Shown: piece by piece, positions 23,107 to 31,609 of the stretch | Position numbering within the stretch: position 1 is the first letter of the stretch | Layout of the letters: each line of letters begins with the position of its first letter | DNA from: Candidatus Calditenuaceae archaeon JGI OTU-1 | GTDB taxonomy: Archaea; Thermoproteota; Nitrososphaeria_A; Caldarchaeales; Calditenuaceae | Assembly (NCBI GenBank): GCA_000494145.1 | Contig: AWOE01000005.1 | Coordinates: 1,582 to 56,686 of the forward strand | Length of the DNA stretch: 55,105 bases | Direction of reading: 5' to 3' | The notes under the pieces: model-generated | What the model saw: the letters and a program-made list of their open reading frames with translations, nothing else | Database searches by the model: none | What the model was told of the DNA's origin: nothing | Made by a program: the position numbers and the translations under genes

Positions 23107-25109
23107 TCTTTCTCTTTCCGAGCGACCAACTTCTCCCTCAGCTCCCACGCGAACTTCTCGTAGAACTCCAAGACGTCCGCGTTCACGATCGCCTCCCTGT
23201 TGGTCACCGGCCTGCCGTTGAGGATGTTGGAGACCGCTATCTCCACCTTCTTCAGGTTGAAGGTGTACGGGATGTCCGGTGCCTGCACGACGTAGTGCGG
23301 GACGTGCCTCGGCGAGGCCTCCTCCCTCAGGGCCTTCCTGATCCGGTCGATCAGCTCCTCCGTCAGCTCCTGCCCCTCCCTCATCTTCACGAAGAGCACG
23401 ACCTTCGTCTCGCCGTCCACGTCCAGCGATGCCACCAGGCTGTCGGCGACCTCCGGGAACCTCTCGACGACCCTGTAGATCTCGGCGGTTCCGATCCTGA
23501 CACCTGAGACCTTCAGCGTCGCGTCCGACCTCCCGTGTATGACCGCGCTCCTCGTGTCCGAGAAGATGGTGATCCAGTCGCCATGCCTCCAGACGTTCTT
23601 TCCAACCCGGCGGTAAAACTCGAAATAGGTCTCGACGTACTTCCTGTAATCGGGGTCGTTCCAGAAGTAGATGGGCATCGAGGGGGATGGGGCCTCGCAG
23701 ACCAGCTCTCCCTCCCTGTCGTAGACCTCGTTGCCCGATTCGTCATAGGCCTTCACCTTCATCCCGAGGGCCGGCGATTGGAGCTCGCCAGCGTACACGG
23801 GAAGGGTCGGGCTCCCGGCGAGGAAGCAGCCGTTGATGTCGGTCCCTCCGGAGATCGAGTTGAACCAGAGGTCGGACTTGACGTGCTCGTAGACCCACGC
23901 GAAACCGTCGGCCGATAGAGGGGACCCAGTCTGGGATACCTCCCGGAGCTTCCAGAGGTCGAACTCCTTGCCGGGCTCGGCGTTAGCGCCGCGGATGGCA
24001 TAGATGTAGCTGGCGCTGCAACCGAAGACCGTGACGCCTTCCTCCTCCGCTATCCTCCACATCGTCCTCCAGTCGGGGTGGAGCGGGTTGCCGTCGAAGA
24101 GCACGAGCTTCGATCCGACAGCCAGCGAACTTACCATCCAGTTCCACATCATCCAGCTGGGCGAAGTGATGTAGATCAGAGCGTCTTCCCTTTTCAGGTC
24201 GGTGTGCAGGATCAGCTCCTTCAGGTGGTTGACCAGCACGCCCGCGACGCTCTGGACCATGCACTTCGGCTTTCCTGTGGTGCCGGAGGAGAACATGATG
24301 TAGACCGGACTGTTCGACTCGACCTGCTCGAACCTGACGCTCTCCGCCTGTCCCCTTCCGGAGAGGACCTCCGACGCGCTGACGGCCTTCGGTATCTCAG
24401 AGACATCGGCCCTCTCTCTGAACCGCTCGATGACCAGGACGCTTCTCAACGAAGGGATAGAGCCAGCTATCTTAGCCACGTTGGTCCTCAGGTCGTTGAC
24501 CCTCCCTTTGTAGGCGGATTGGTCCACTGTGATCAGGACCTTCGGCTCGAGCTGACCCAACCTGTCGACCACGGCCGTCGGCCCGAGCTCGGTCCCAGTT
24601 GACGACCAGGCGGCACCGAGGCTGGTGGCTGCCAGCATCGCGAAGACGGTCTCCGGGATGTTGGGCATGTAGGAGACGACCCTGTCACCGGGGCCCACCC
24701 CCAGCTCCTTCAGGTACTCCCTGAACCGGGCCACCTCGAGGTGGAGGTCCCGGTAGGTGTACTCCCTCCTGTCGCCGAGCTCGTCCCTGAAGACGATCGC
24801 AGTCCGCTCGTCGCTGTACCTCATCAGGTTCTCAGCGAAGTTCAGGCGCGCTCCTACGAACCACCTAGCACCCGGGAACCTACCGAGGTCGTCGACGACC
24901 TGCTCGTATCCGACCGATGACACCACGTTCGCGAACTCCCAGATGTCGCTCCAAAATGCGGGGATGTCCGAGACCGACCAGTCGTAGAGGTCGAAATAAC
25001 CCGAGAACTCGATCCCTCTCTTCTCTGAGACGAACTCGATGAACCTCATTATGTTGGCGTTCTCCACGTCGTCCTCGCTGGGCGACCAGAGAAGCCTGTG
25101 CTTGGACAT
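23103..25109 (-). CDS. Acetoacetyl-CoA synthetase (AMP-forming)
   Basis: A 668-residue adenylate-forming ligase. The subfamily is indicated by SGGTDINGCFLAGSPTLP and VYAGELQSPALGM, which match acetoacetyl-CoA synthetases more than acetyl-CoA synthetases. The P-loop-like motif is FSSGTTGKPKCM, the hinge RSDATLKVSGVRIG, and the C-terminal catalytic lysine lies in YTFNLKKVEIAV. It activates acetoacetate (or a similar 3-oxoacid) to its CoA ester with ATP, which fits with the neighbouring CoA-ester genes. Start is ATG 25109. Its 3' end meets the second DUF35 gene tail to tail. A close relative with short-chain acid specificity is possible. Confidence 0.87.
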   Translation of the reverse strand: MSKHRLLWSPSEDDVENANIMRFIEFVSEKRGIEFSGYFDLYDWSVSDIPAFWSDIWEFANVVSSVGYEQVVDDLGRFPGARWFVGARLNFAENLMRYSDERTAIVFRDELGDRREYTYRDLHLEVARFREYLKELGVGPGDRVVSYMPNIPETVFAMLAATSLGAAWSSTGTELGPTAVVDRLGQLEPKVLITVDQSAYKGRVNDLRTNVAKIAGSIPSLRSVLVIERFRERADVSEIPKAVSASEVLSGRGQAESVRFEQVESNSPVYIMFSSGTTGKPKCMVQSVAGVLVNHLKELILHTDLKREDALIYITSPSWMMWNWMVSSLAVGSKLVLFDGNPLHPDWRTMWRIAEEEGVTVFGCSASYIYAIRGANAEPGKEFDLWKLREVSQTGSPLSADGFAWVYEHVKSDLWFNSISGGTDINGCFLAGSPTLPVYAGELQSPALGMKVKAYDESGNEVYDREGELVCEAPSPSMPIYFWNDPDYRKYVETYFEFYRRVGKNVWRHGDWITIFSDTRSAVIHGRSDATLKVSGVRIGTAEIYRVVERFPEVADSLVASLDVDGETKVVLFVKMREGQELTEELIDRIRKALREEASPRHVPHYVVQAPDIPYTFNLKKVEIAVSNILNGRPVTNREAIVNADVLEFYEKFAWELREKLVARKEKD

Positions 25110-25130
25110 CCGCTTTCTCTAATCCCTGAA

Positions 25131-25139
25131 AGGATTAAG
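25131..25139 (-). promoter_or_regulatory. TATA-like box upstream of acetoacetyl-CoA synthetase
   Basis: The minus strand reads CTTAATCCT about 26 nt before ATG 25109, overlapping the last codons of the upstream secreted-protein gene. Confidence 0.45.
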
Positions 25140-26517
25140 CCTTTCTCCTCCTGCTCCGCCCTCTGCCGGTCCTTCGGGCCCTCAGGGCGACCAGTACGAG
25201 CGCACCTACGAGGACTAGGAAGAACAGCAGCTCCACCGACATGAGGAGGAGCTGTTGGATGTCGGGAGCGCTCTGCGCGGGGGATATGTCCGTCGTTGCG
25301 GTGACCGTCAAGGCGGTGGCAGTTCGGATCTCACCGTCACCGACCTCGACCTCGAAGGCCCTGCTTTCGGCGCCGTGTCCCTCCTCGTCCCTCGCGACGA
25401 CCTTCAGGGTCAATCTGCCGCTGAAGGCGCTCAGGTCCACATCGGCCGAGTACCTGTCCCCGGACACACCCCTCATCGGGACGATGATCCTGTTCCCTCT
25501 GCCGTCGTCGACTACCACCTGCGGTTGACCGGGTTCGATGTCCCTGTCCGCATCGACAACCACCGCCTCGACCCTGACGGTCGATCTACCAGCAACCGAG
25601 AATTTCGCCTCCCTTATCTCCGGCACGAACGTCAAATCGTAGAGCAGGAGCTTCGATGCCGATGGGTCGAGCATGAAAAGCTTCGACGGAGCTGGTGATG
25701 TAATGAGGGTTGCGAACTCCTCCACGACCCGATATTCAACCAAGTCCTCGCCGATGATCCCGACGACCTTAGAGATCTCATCGACGAAAACCACCCTTCC
25801 AGCCTTAGCAGGAAACAGTCTGGTCAGCTCGGAGACCGAATATGGCAGTTTGAGGTCCTTCAGTGAGCCGTCAGCTCGAACGATTCCGATGTAGCCCCTA
25901 GATGAGATGGCAGCCCTGTCCTCAGAAATCGCTAGAACTGATGTTATCTTGTCGTCGTGTTTGTAAACCATTTTGTTCTCGCCGCTCTCTATGTCAAGGA
26001 CGTTCAGCGTTTTCAGGTCGTCCCCGACGTACCAGAAGGACTTGCCGAAAGCGCTTCCCGACCAGGGGGAACCTGCGTACCCGGTCCGAAAAGATCTGAC
26101 GACCTCGTTCTCCGGCCCTATGACTATGATCCTCTGTCCGTCGTGGACGACGAACCCGTCCTCGTAGGCCCATGCGGCCTCGACCCGCATCTCGAATTCG
26201 TTCAGAACCTTCCGCGACACCAGGTCTATCACAACAGCCCTCCGCTGGATCCTCGAGTAGGCGAGGCACCGGTAGCCGGACACGACAACGTCTTCAGGCT
26301 GGAAGCCGAGTTCGATCCTCCAGAGGGATCCTGTCCCGATCTCGTACATGGTCACGGAACGCTCGGCGGGCAAAGCGAGAATCAACGCGTCCGTTCCCGG
26401 CGACGAGATCGACGAAGGGTATGTCCCGAGAGGCGGGTAAGCGAGCTGCTGGGGGTAGATGATTATCGTGGACAGCACCATTAACATCGCCAACGTCGCA
26501 TGGCTCACCATATGCAT
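25135..26517 (-). CDS. Secreted/membrane-anchored protein with propeller-like N-terminus
   Basis: About 460 residues. After a hydrophobic signal (LAMLMVLSTIIIYP) come repeated short beta-strand units with a propeller-like rhythm (ALILALPAERSVTMYEIGTG, VVIDLVSRKVL, LNVLDIESGENKMVYKHDDK, IGIVRADGSLKDLKLP). These are followed by a beta-sandwich-like region (KFSVAGRSTVRVEAVVVDAD and on), a C-terminal transmembrane helix (VELLFFLVLVGALVLVALRA) and an arginine-rich tail. This predicts an outward-facing domain. ATG 26517 is preferred; the frame continues to 26658 but the extra residues are Cys/Arg-rich and unlike a signal. GTG 26535 would add six residues. No enzymatic motif is visible, and the function is unknown. 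Confidence 0.65.
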   Translation of the reverse strand: MHMVSHATLAMLMVLSTIIIYPQQLAYPPLGTYPSSISSPGTDALILALPAERSVTMYEIGTGSLWRIELGFQPEDVVVSGYRCLAYSRIQRRAVVIDLVSRKVLNEFEMRVEAAWAYEDGFVVHDGQRIIVIGPENEVVRSFRTGYAGSPWSGSAFGKSFWYVGDDLKTLNVLDIESGENKMVYKHDDKITSVLAISEDRAAISSRGYIGIVRADGSLKDLKLPYSVSELTRLFPAKAGRVVFVDEISKVVGIIGEDLVEYRVVEEFATLITSPAPSKLFMLDPSASKLLLYDLTFVPEIREAKFSVAGRSTVRVEAVVVDADRDIEPGQPQVVVDDGRGNRIIVPMRGVSGDRYSADVDLSAFSGRLTLKVVARDEEGHGAESRAFEVEVGDGEIRTATALTVTATTDISPAQSAPDIQQLLLMSVELLFFLVLVGALVLVALRARRTGRGRSRRRKA

Positions 26518-26598
26518 CCTGAAGACGTATCGCACCAGAGTGAATGATAAGCGTGTTCTGCTTGCTTCTCCAGAATCGGCGTAGATACAAATACACCT

Positions 26599-27120
26599 GT
26601 GCCGACCTTTACACCTGGTTTGTCGTCCGGAAACAATCTCCGGGTCACCGTCAGGCACGGTGATTTGGAGCTGACTTTTGAGGGCGATGTGGCATCGGTC
26701 ATCAGGTCATTTCATGAGTTCGTTGAGAGGGTCGTGCCGGCATACTCACTGGCTAAGAGCCTTCTCGCCAATGTGACCCTCCATGGGCTGCTGAATTCTG
26801 TAAAGGATTACATAGTATACGACGACTCGCTGGGGTTTGTCTTCAAGCCGACTGCTCATGGTCTCCCAGCACCCGATCAGGTCCTGCTGTTTTTGGCGCT
26901 GAGGAAGGCGGAGCACCTCATGGGGAAGAGGAGCTCGAGCCTGACGAATCTGAGGGAGCTCTCCGAGGGTCTGGGGCTGAAGAGGGGCACGCTGACAGGG
27001 GCTTTAAGCGAGCTGAGGAAGGCCGGGCTCGTCAGACGGCTCGAGAGGGGGGATTACGAGGTCACTCAGATGGGGCTCCAGTACCTCGTTGAGCGGTTCT
27101 CTCCTCGGCAGTCAGGGTGA
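26599..27120 (+). CDS. Winged-helix protein with N-terminal beta/helix module (first of convergent pair)
   Basis: 173 residues, no recognised family. The N-terminus forms a two-strand plus helix unit (RVTVRHGDLELTFEGD, then SVIRSFHEFVERV). The C-terminal part is a MarR-like winged helix (LTNLRELSEGLGLKRGTLTG, LRKAGLVRRLERGDYEVTQM). The gene on the opposite strand that overlaps its last 59 nt has the same order of modules, suggesting an old inverted duplication. A TATA-like GATACAAATA at about 26584 is only 12 nt before GTG 26599, so the start may be TTG 26620. Lying just before nurA-herA, it could regulate or interact with them, but nothing in the sequence proves this. Confidence 0.6.
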   Translation: MPTFTPGLSSGNNLRVTVRHGDLELTFEGDVASVIRSFHEFVERVVPAYSLAKSLLANVTLHGLLNSVKDYIVYDDSLGFVFKPTAHGLPAPDQVLLFLALRKAEHLMGKRSSSLTNLRELSEGLGLKRGTLTGALSELRKAGLVRRLERGDYEVTQMGLQYLVERFSPRQSG

Positions 27121-27544
27121 TTCCCTCGGGGAACTGTTTGGCCAGCTCGCCCACCGACCCGCGTCTCCTCTCGACGTACTGGTACCTCCTCGGAGAGCCC
27201 TCTCGGTCTAGGACCTCCTCCCGCACCAACTCCAGCAGGACGTGGGCGACGGCCGTCACGTCGAAGCTGTAGCCGCGCCTCTTCACCTCTTGGTATACCT
27301 CCGAAAGGGACTTGGGTTCCCTGAAGAAACCCTCTGAGACTAAGCGCTCGACGACCTGCCTGCAGGTGAGCTGCCTCTTCGCCTCTTGGACGGGCCTCTC
27401 CTCCTTCTCCCTCCCCTCAGCCAGCGCGGAAATCACCCTCCTGACGCTCTCCTCCAGCTGATCGACCGGTGCCTCTATCTCGACTTCGACGCCGCCGACG
27501 TTCAGCCTGACCTTGACCCTATTTGGTGAATTATCCTGATTCAT
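27062..27544 (-). CDS. Winged-helix-like protein with N-terminal beta/helix module (second of convergent pair)
   Basis: 160 residues from ATG 27544 (the longer frame to 27586 would run back through the promoter). It begins with VKVRLNVGGVEVEIEAPVDQ and helix EESVRRVISAL, mirroring the first gene's VTVRHGDLELTFEGD module. After a charged linker there is a helix-turn-helix-like region (QVVERLVSEGFF, SLSEVYQEVKRRGYSFDVTAVAHVLLELVREEVLDR) in which the spacing resembles SAF-like or wHTH folds. It is divergent from nurA with 62 nt between starts, sharing one promoter region (ACATTAAATAG at 27562-27572). Co-regulation with nurA-herA is plausible. No confident family name. Confidence 0.6.
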   Translation of the reverse strand: MNQDNSPNRVKVRLNVGGVEVEIEAPVDQLEESVRRVISALAEGREKEERPVQEAKRQLTCRQVVERLVSEGFFREPKSLSEVYQEVKRRGYSFDVTAVAHVLLELVREEVLDREGSPRRYQYVERRRGSVGELAKQFPEGITLTAEERTAQRGTGAPSE

Positions 27545-27561
27545 GTTGATCAACCTGCGCA

Positions 27562-27572
27562 ACATTAAATAG
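27562..27572. promoter_or_regulatory. Shared TATA-like element between the winged-helix gene and nurA
   Basis: ACATTAAATAG sits in the 62-nt divergent gap. It lies about 23 nt before the minus-strand ATG 27544 and about 40 nt before the nurA ATG 27607, so it fits the winged-helix gene better but could serve both. Confidence 0.4.
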
Positions 27573-27606
27573 CCGCCAATTCCCAATATCGGCAGGTGCG
27601 CCGGCG

Positions 27607-28551
27607 ATGGGCGTCAAGCTGGCCGACCTCAACACCCTTGAAAACGGGTGGCTCTTATTTAACAGTATTGCAGAAAGCTGGGTCAAAGAGCTCCTGAGGC
27701 TCCGAACAGAGGAGAACGGCGGTTTCTTGCTGAACAGTTTCGCCAACGATCAATTGGTGGAGGACGACATAGTTCTGCTCGGACAAGTTGAACAGGATGG
27801 GTTCAAGGAGCTGTCGGCGATTCTCCCCGGGACCAAGAGGAGGGTCGTGGCTGTCGACGGCTCGGTCGTCCAGCTCGGGTTCGTTGGAGGCAGGGCGCTC
27901 CTCTCTCTGAAGGCAGCGATCGTCGAGCGGGAAGGCCGATCGTTGAGGGTCAAGGTCGTGGGGCCGCTGCCGAAGCTGGCATGGATCGACGAGAACGCGC
28001 CATCGTCCGATACGGTCGCGCTCCTCGAGCTCAGGCGTTTCGAGGCGATGATCCAGAGGCTGGTGGCGAGGACGGCAGGCGATGCGTTGCTGTTGTTCGA
28101 CATGCCGCTGACGAGGATGGCAGACCTTACGATTTCGGGCGATGGTACAACTGTTGTCGGCATCGCGAAGAACAGCGTCCTCGCGACCCACCTCGGCCGA
28201 TCGCTGGCGAGATCCGGCTCTCTGGCTCTCCTCGCGAGGAGGTTGCCACAGGACCCAATCGTCGGGGCGGAGATCTCGGTGACCGTGGTGCGACTTGCTC
28301 CCAACGGTCTGGCGTTCAGGGCCGACGTGATGCCCGCCGACCGGTGGGTCGAGTCGTTGTCAGACCTGGCCGCGAGCGATGCGCTGATCTCAGGTTACCC
28401 CGAGACCTTGGCGATGGCCCATGCCTTCTCGAGGCACAGCTGGATCGAGGTAGTTGCGTCGAAGGCCGTCCTGGAGAAGAGGCTGGGACTGAAGTTGGTT
28501 GACGAGCTGGACGTGAGGGGAGCGGTTCTTCTGCCCTTCGATGGGAGATGA
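27607..28551 (+). CDS. nurA: NurA 5'-3' nuclease
   Basis: A 314-residue NurA-domain nuclease that, with HerA, resects DNA ends during recombinational repair. The diagnostic strand VVAVDGSVVQLGF around residue 80 supplies the first catalytic Asp. Later acidic and aromatic positions (LLFDMPLT, GYPETLAMAHAFSRHSW) match the family's second half. The gene overlaps herA by 4 nt (ATGA), so the partners are made together. In many archaea herA-mre11-rad50-nurA form one operon. Here nurA comes first and mre11 and rad50 are absent from the window. Start is ATG 27607. Confidence 0.88.
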   Translation: MGVKLADLNTLENGWLLFNSIAESWVKELLRLRTEENGGFLLNSFANDQLVEDDIVLLGQVEQDGFKELSAILPGTKRRVVAVDGSVVQLGFVGGRALLSLKAAIVEREGRSLRVKVVGPLPKLAWIDENAPSSDTVALLELRRFEAMIQRLVARTAGDALLLFDMPLTRMADLTISGDGTTVVGIAKNSVLATHLGRSLARSGSLALLARRLPQDPIVGAEISVTVVRLAPNGLAFRADVMPADRWVESLSDLAASDALISGYPETLAMAHAFSRHSWIEVVASKAVLEKRLGLKLVDELDVRGAVLLPFDGR

Positions 28552-29987
28552 AGGTCTTCAGGAAGTCGGGCGACAAGGTCGAGCTCCTGGCGCTCTCCTG
28601 GGACGCGAGCCTCCGCCTTGGCGACTACCTGGTCGCGGAGGAGGACGGCCGGAGGATTCTGCTCCAGGTGATAGACGTGGAGTACGCCGATGTCCCTGGG
28701 CTGATGGAGGACATTTTGAGGGACCTTTCTGGCAGCGCGTTCGAGGAGGTGGAGAGGCTCGACCCGATGGACGTCTTATCCGTCATTAGGTCCATCAGGG
28801 ACTCGAGGGTTGTCGTGGCGAAGGTCCGGAAGGTCAACAACGCCGAACCCGACGTCCTCTGGCTCCCTTCGAGGTACACTTCCAAGGTCAGGAGGGTGGA
28901 GGTGGCCGAGCTGCTCAGGGAGGTCGTTCCAGTTCCGAAGGTGCCGGTGAAGCTGGGAGAAGGTGTTGTTGTCGACGTGATGAACGTGGAGGGGAGTGTC
29001 ACCTTGATCGTCGGAAGAAAGGAGTCGGGCAAGTCGCACCTCTCGAAGGTCCTCGCGTCTGGCCTCGCAAGGGCGGGGTGCAACGTGGTGGTCCTCGACG
29101 TTAACGGCGAGTACGTCTCCCTCGGAAGGCGGAGGAACGGTGAGCGGAGCGAGGTCTCCGAGCTCATGAAAGTCCTGACGCCCGGGCTGAACTATCAGGT
29201 CCAACTGGCCTCGCTATCGGATGAGGTCCTCGCGGACGTGATGACCTATGCTCTAGGCCTTCCCCAGACGAGCATGAGGGAGCTCCTGAAGCTCTTCAGG
29301 GACCTGCGCAGGAGGAGCGTCCTGAACTTCGCGAACCTCCTCAGGGCCGTCCAATCGGTCCCCATGAACGAGTCGGTCCGAGAGGCGCTGGCTAACAGGT
29401 TGCTGACCCTCGAGTCGACCGGCCTCTTCACCGACGACCATCATGAGGCCGAGGGCGACCAGCTGGAGACGCTCTTCCCGCCGGACAGGGGAGTGCTTGT
29501 CGTCTTCGACATCAGCAAGCTCAGCGCACTCCAGCGGAGGGTCTTCGTCGAGTACCTCCTGAGCAGGTTGAAGGAGCTTCTTCTCAACGACGAGATAGAC
29601 CCGGTTGTCCTCTTCGCGGAGGAGGCACACCTCTACCTCAGGGAGACCTATTGGGAGGACGTGATCACCAGGATGAGGCACATAGGCATCTCGACGGTCT
29701 TGATCACGAACCAGCCAGACTCGATACCTGCACTGATCTACCGTCAGGCCGACAACGTCTTCATGTTCAACATGCGGAACGGCTCTGACATCGACCATCT
29801 GGCGCGGAACCTCGAGATCGATACGGAGACGCTGAGGTCGATGCTGCCTAATCTGCCACAGGGAACGGTGCTGGCATGGGGGAAGGTCGTCGGCAGGTTA
29901 CCAGTGGTCTTCAAGGTGATTGATCCTTACCTGATGACGTTGGGGCGTACGAGGACGAAGCTCGGCAGGATGGTCCAGCACGGCTGA
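28548..29987 (+). CDS. herA: HerA DNA translocase/helicase
   Basis: A 479-residue hexameric FtsK/VirB4-class ATPase that drives bidirectional DNA translocation and activates NurA. The N-terminal HAS-barrel-like region (about 1-140) precedes Walker A GRKESGKSHL (about 156) and Walker B VVLFAEEAHLYL (about 352). The conserved GISTVLITNQPDSI and FMFNMRNGSDIDHL segments follow. The length is normal. The Walker A has Glu-Ser (KESGKS) in place of the common GSGKS variant, which is also seen in other HerA proteins. It is translationally coupled to nurA. The Ogg2 gene follows after 54 nt with its own TATA-like ACTTTATG. Confidence 0.92.
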   Translation: MKVFRKSGDKVELLALSWDASLRLGDYLVAEEDGRRILLQVIDVEYADVPGLMEDILRDLSGSAFEEVERLDPMDVLSVIRSIRDSRVVVAKVRKVNNAEPDVLWLPSRYTSKVRRVEVAELLREVVPVPKVPVKLGEGVVVDVMNVEGSVTLIVGRKESGKSHLSKVLASGLARAGCNVVVLDVNGEYVSLGRRRNGERSEVSELMKVLTPGLNYQVQLASLSDEVLADVMTYALGLPQTSMRELLKLFRDLRRRSVLNFANLLRAVQSVPMNESVREALANRLLTLESTGLFTDDHHEAEGDQLETLFPPDRGVLVVFDISKLSALQRRVFVEYLLSRLKELLLNDEIDPVVLFAEEAHLYLRETYWEDVITRMRHIGISTVLITNQPDSIPALIYRQADNVFMFNMRNGSDIDHLARNLEIDTETLRSMLPNLPQGTVLAWGKVVGRLPVVFKVIDPYLMTLGRTRTKLGRMVQHG

Positions 29988-30041
29988 GGTCTGGCTCTCA
30001 TCACTTTATGCAGGCCGTCGCTCTTTGTTGCGGATGGATCC

Positions 30042-30665
30042 ATGGAGCTGATGAGAGCGTATGAGGAGGTCCGGGAGCTCATCGAGCGGAGGTTGGCCGA
30101 GTTCAGGTCGGTAGACCGCAGGGACGCCGTGAGGCTCTTCGAGGAGCTCGCGTTCTGCGTGATGACGCCGCAGTCCAGAGCGAGGGCAGCGGTGAGGGCC
30201 GTGGAGGAGCTCAAGTCGAGAGGACTCCTCCTCGGAGGCGGGCCGGAGGAGGTCGCAGAGGTCCTGAGGAGGAACGGCATAAGGTTTCACAACCAGAAGG
30301 CGAAATACGTCGTGAAGAACAGGGAGCTGGTGCGAGGCGATAAGCCGAGGCTGATAGAGCTGCTCGGAGAGGACGTCCATCGGGTGAGGGAGGTGCTGGT
30401 CGAGGTGGTATGGGGCTTCGGTCTGAAGGAGGCCTCGCACTTCATGAGGAACATCGGTTACAGTGGGCTGGCGGTGCTCGACAGGCACGTCCTCAGGTGG
30501 ATGAAGGCCCTCGGCGCCATCGAGGAGGTTCCGGGGACGTTGACCCGCAGGAGGTACCTCGAGCTCGAGCGGAGGTTCATCCGGCTCTCGGAGGAGCTGG
30601 GGTTGGCGCCGGAGGCCCTCGACCTTCTCCTCTGGTACGCCTCGACGGGTGAGGTGCTGAAGTGA
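30042..30665 (+). CDS. ogg: Ogg2-type 8-oxoguanine DNA glycosylase/lyase
   Basis: A 207-residue helix-hairpin-helix glycosylase that removes 8-oxoguanine and cuts the abasic strand. The catalytic lysine and the aspartate lie in GLKEASHFMRNIGYSGLAVL and LDRHVLRWM, the Ogg2 signature. The chain ends WYASTGEVLK; the terminal lysine is typical of Ogg2, where it helps recognise the base. Early sequence LAFCVMTPQSRARAA matches the family. Start is ATG 30042. It is coupled by a 4-nt overlap to the NSUN methyltransferase gene, an association of DNA repair with RNA modification that is probably only operonic. Confidence 0.9.
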   Translation: MELMRAYEEVRELIERRLAEFRSVDRRDAVRLFEELAFCVMTPQSRARAAVRAVEELKSRGLLLGGGPEEVAEVLRRNGIRFHNQKAKYVVKNRELVRGDKPRLIELLGEDVHRVREVLVEVVWGFGLKEASHFMRNIGYSGLAVLDRHVLRWMKALGAIEEVPGTLTRRRYLELERRFIRLSEELGLAPEALDLLLWYASTGEVLK

Positions 30666-31609
30666 GCCGACCACCGCTCTCGGAGGACCTGCTCAGACTT
30701 CTGAGGGAGCTGCCGGACATGGACGAGGAGCTTTACATCGAGTCGATGACGAGACCCCTTCCGGAGACCTTCAGGGTCAACACGCTGAAGCTTCCCGAGG
30801 AGACGATAATCGGCTTCCTGGCGGAAAGGGGGTGGGAGGTGGAGAAGCTTCCTTGGGCGAGGCACGGATACAGGGTCGTCAGGTGCGAGCGCGAGGACCC
30901 AGGAGCGACGTTGCCCCACCTCCTGGGGCTGATCTACATCCAGGGGCCGATGTCGATGGTCCCGGTGGAGGCACTCGACCCCAGACCGGGTGAGAAGGTG
31001 CTGGACCTCTGCGCGGCTCCAGGGAGCAAGTCGACCCAGATAGCGCAGCTGATGGAGAACATAGGCGTCCTGGTTGCCAACGACGCATCCTCGGAGAGGA
31101 TCAAGCCTCTCATCTCGAACCTCCAGAGATGGGGAGCGATGAACTGTGTTGTGACGCTGAAGGACGGCCGTTACTTCGGGAAAAGGATGAGGGAGACCTT
31201 CGACAGGGTTTTGTGCGACGTTCCGTGCAGCTCGCTCGGGATCGTGATGAAGGACTGGGCCGCGGCCAGAGACTACTCATCCGGAATGACCGAGAGGGTG
31301 AGGGCCCTACAGCTCTCGCTCCTCCTCTCGGCCTACGACGCGTCCGTGCCCGGAGGCAGGATCGTCTACTCTACCTGCACGATCCATCCGCTCGAGAACG
31401 AGTGGGTGGTGACCGAGCTGCTGAGGAGGAGGGACGACGCGATGGTCCTCAGGTTCGAGCCAGAGGGGCTGAGGACGAGGAGACCGCTGGAGGAGTGGAG
31501 AGGGATGAGGTTCGATCCCGAGGTGACCAAGTGCTTCAAATGTTATCCCTACGACAACGCAGCCGAGGGCTTCTTCGTGGCCCTGATAAGGAAGGGTGAG
31601 GGCAGGTGA
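30662..31609 (+). CDS. NSUN-family RNA cytosine-5 methyltransferase
   Basis: A 315-residue SAM-dependent methyltransferase of the NOL1/NOP2/Sun family that makes 5-methylcytosine in tRNA or rRNA. SAM-binding motif I is VLDLCAAPGSKSTQ. The two cysteines of the catalytic scheme are in DVPCSSLG (motif IV) and YSTCTIHPLENEWV (motif VI). The N-terminal RFRVNTLK-type element is present (TFRVNTLKLP). The target RNA cannot be told. The start GTG 30662 overlaps the Ogg2 stop, and the end overlaps the PUA gene by 4 nt, so the PUA protein may be its RNA-binding partner. Confidence 0.92.
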   Translation: MSRPPLSEDLLRLLRELPDMDEELYIESMTRPLPETFRVNTLKLPEETIIGFLAERGWEVEKLPWARHGYRVVRCEREDPGATLPHLLGLIYIQGPMSMVPVEALDPRPGEKVLDLCAAPGSKSTQIAQLMENIGVLVANDASSERIKPLISNLQRWGAMNCVVTLKDGRYFGKRMRETFDRVLCDVPCSSLGIVMKDWAAARDYSSGMTERVRALQLSLLLSAYDASVPGGRIVYSTCTIHPLENEWVVTELLRRRDDAMVLRFEPEGLRTRRPLEEWRGMRFDPEVTKCFKCYPYDNAAEGFFVALIRKGEGR

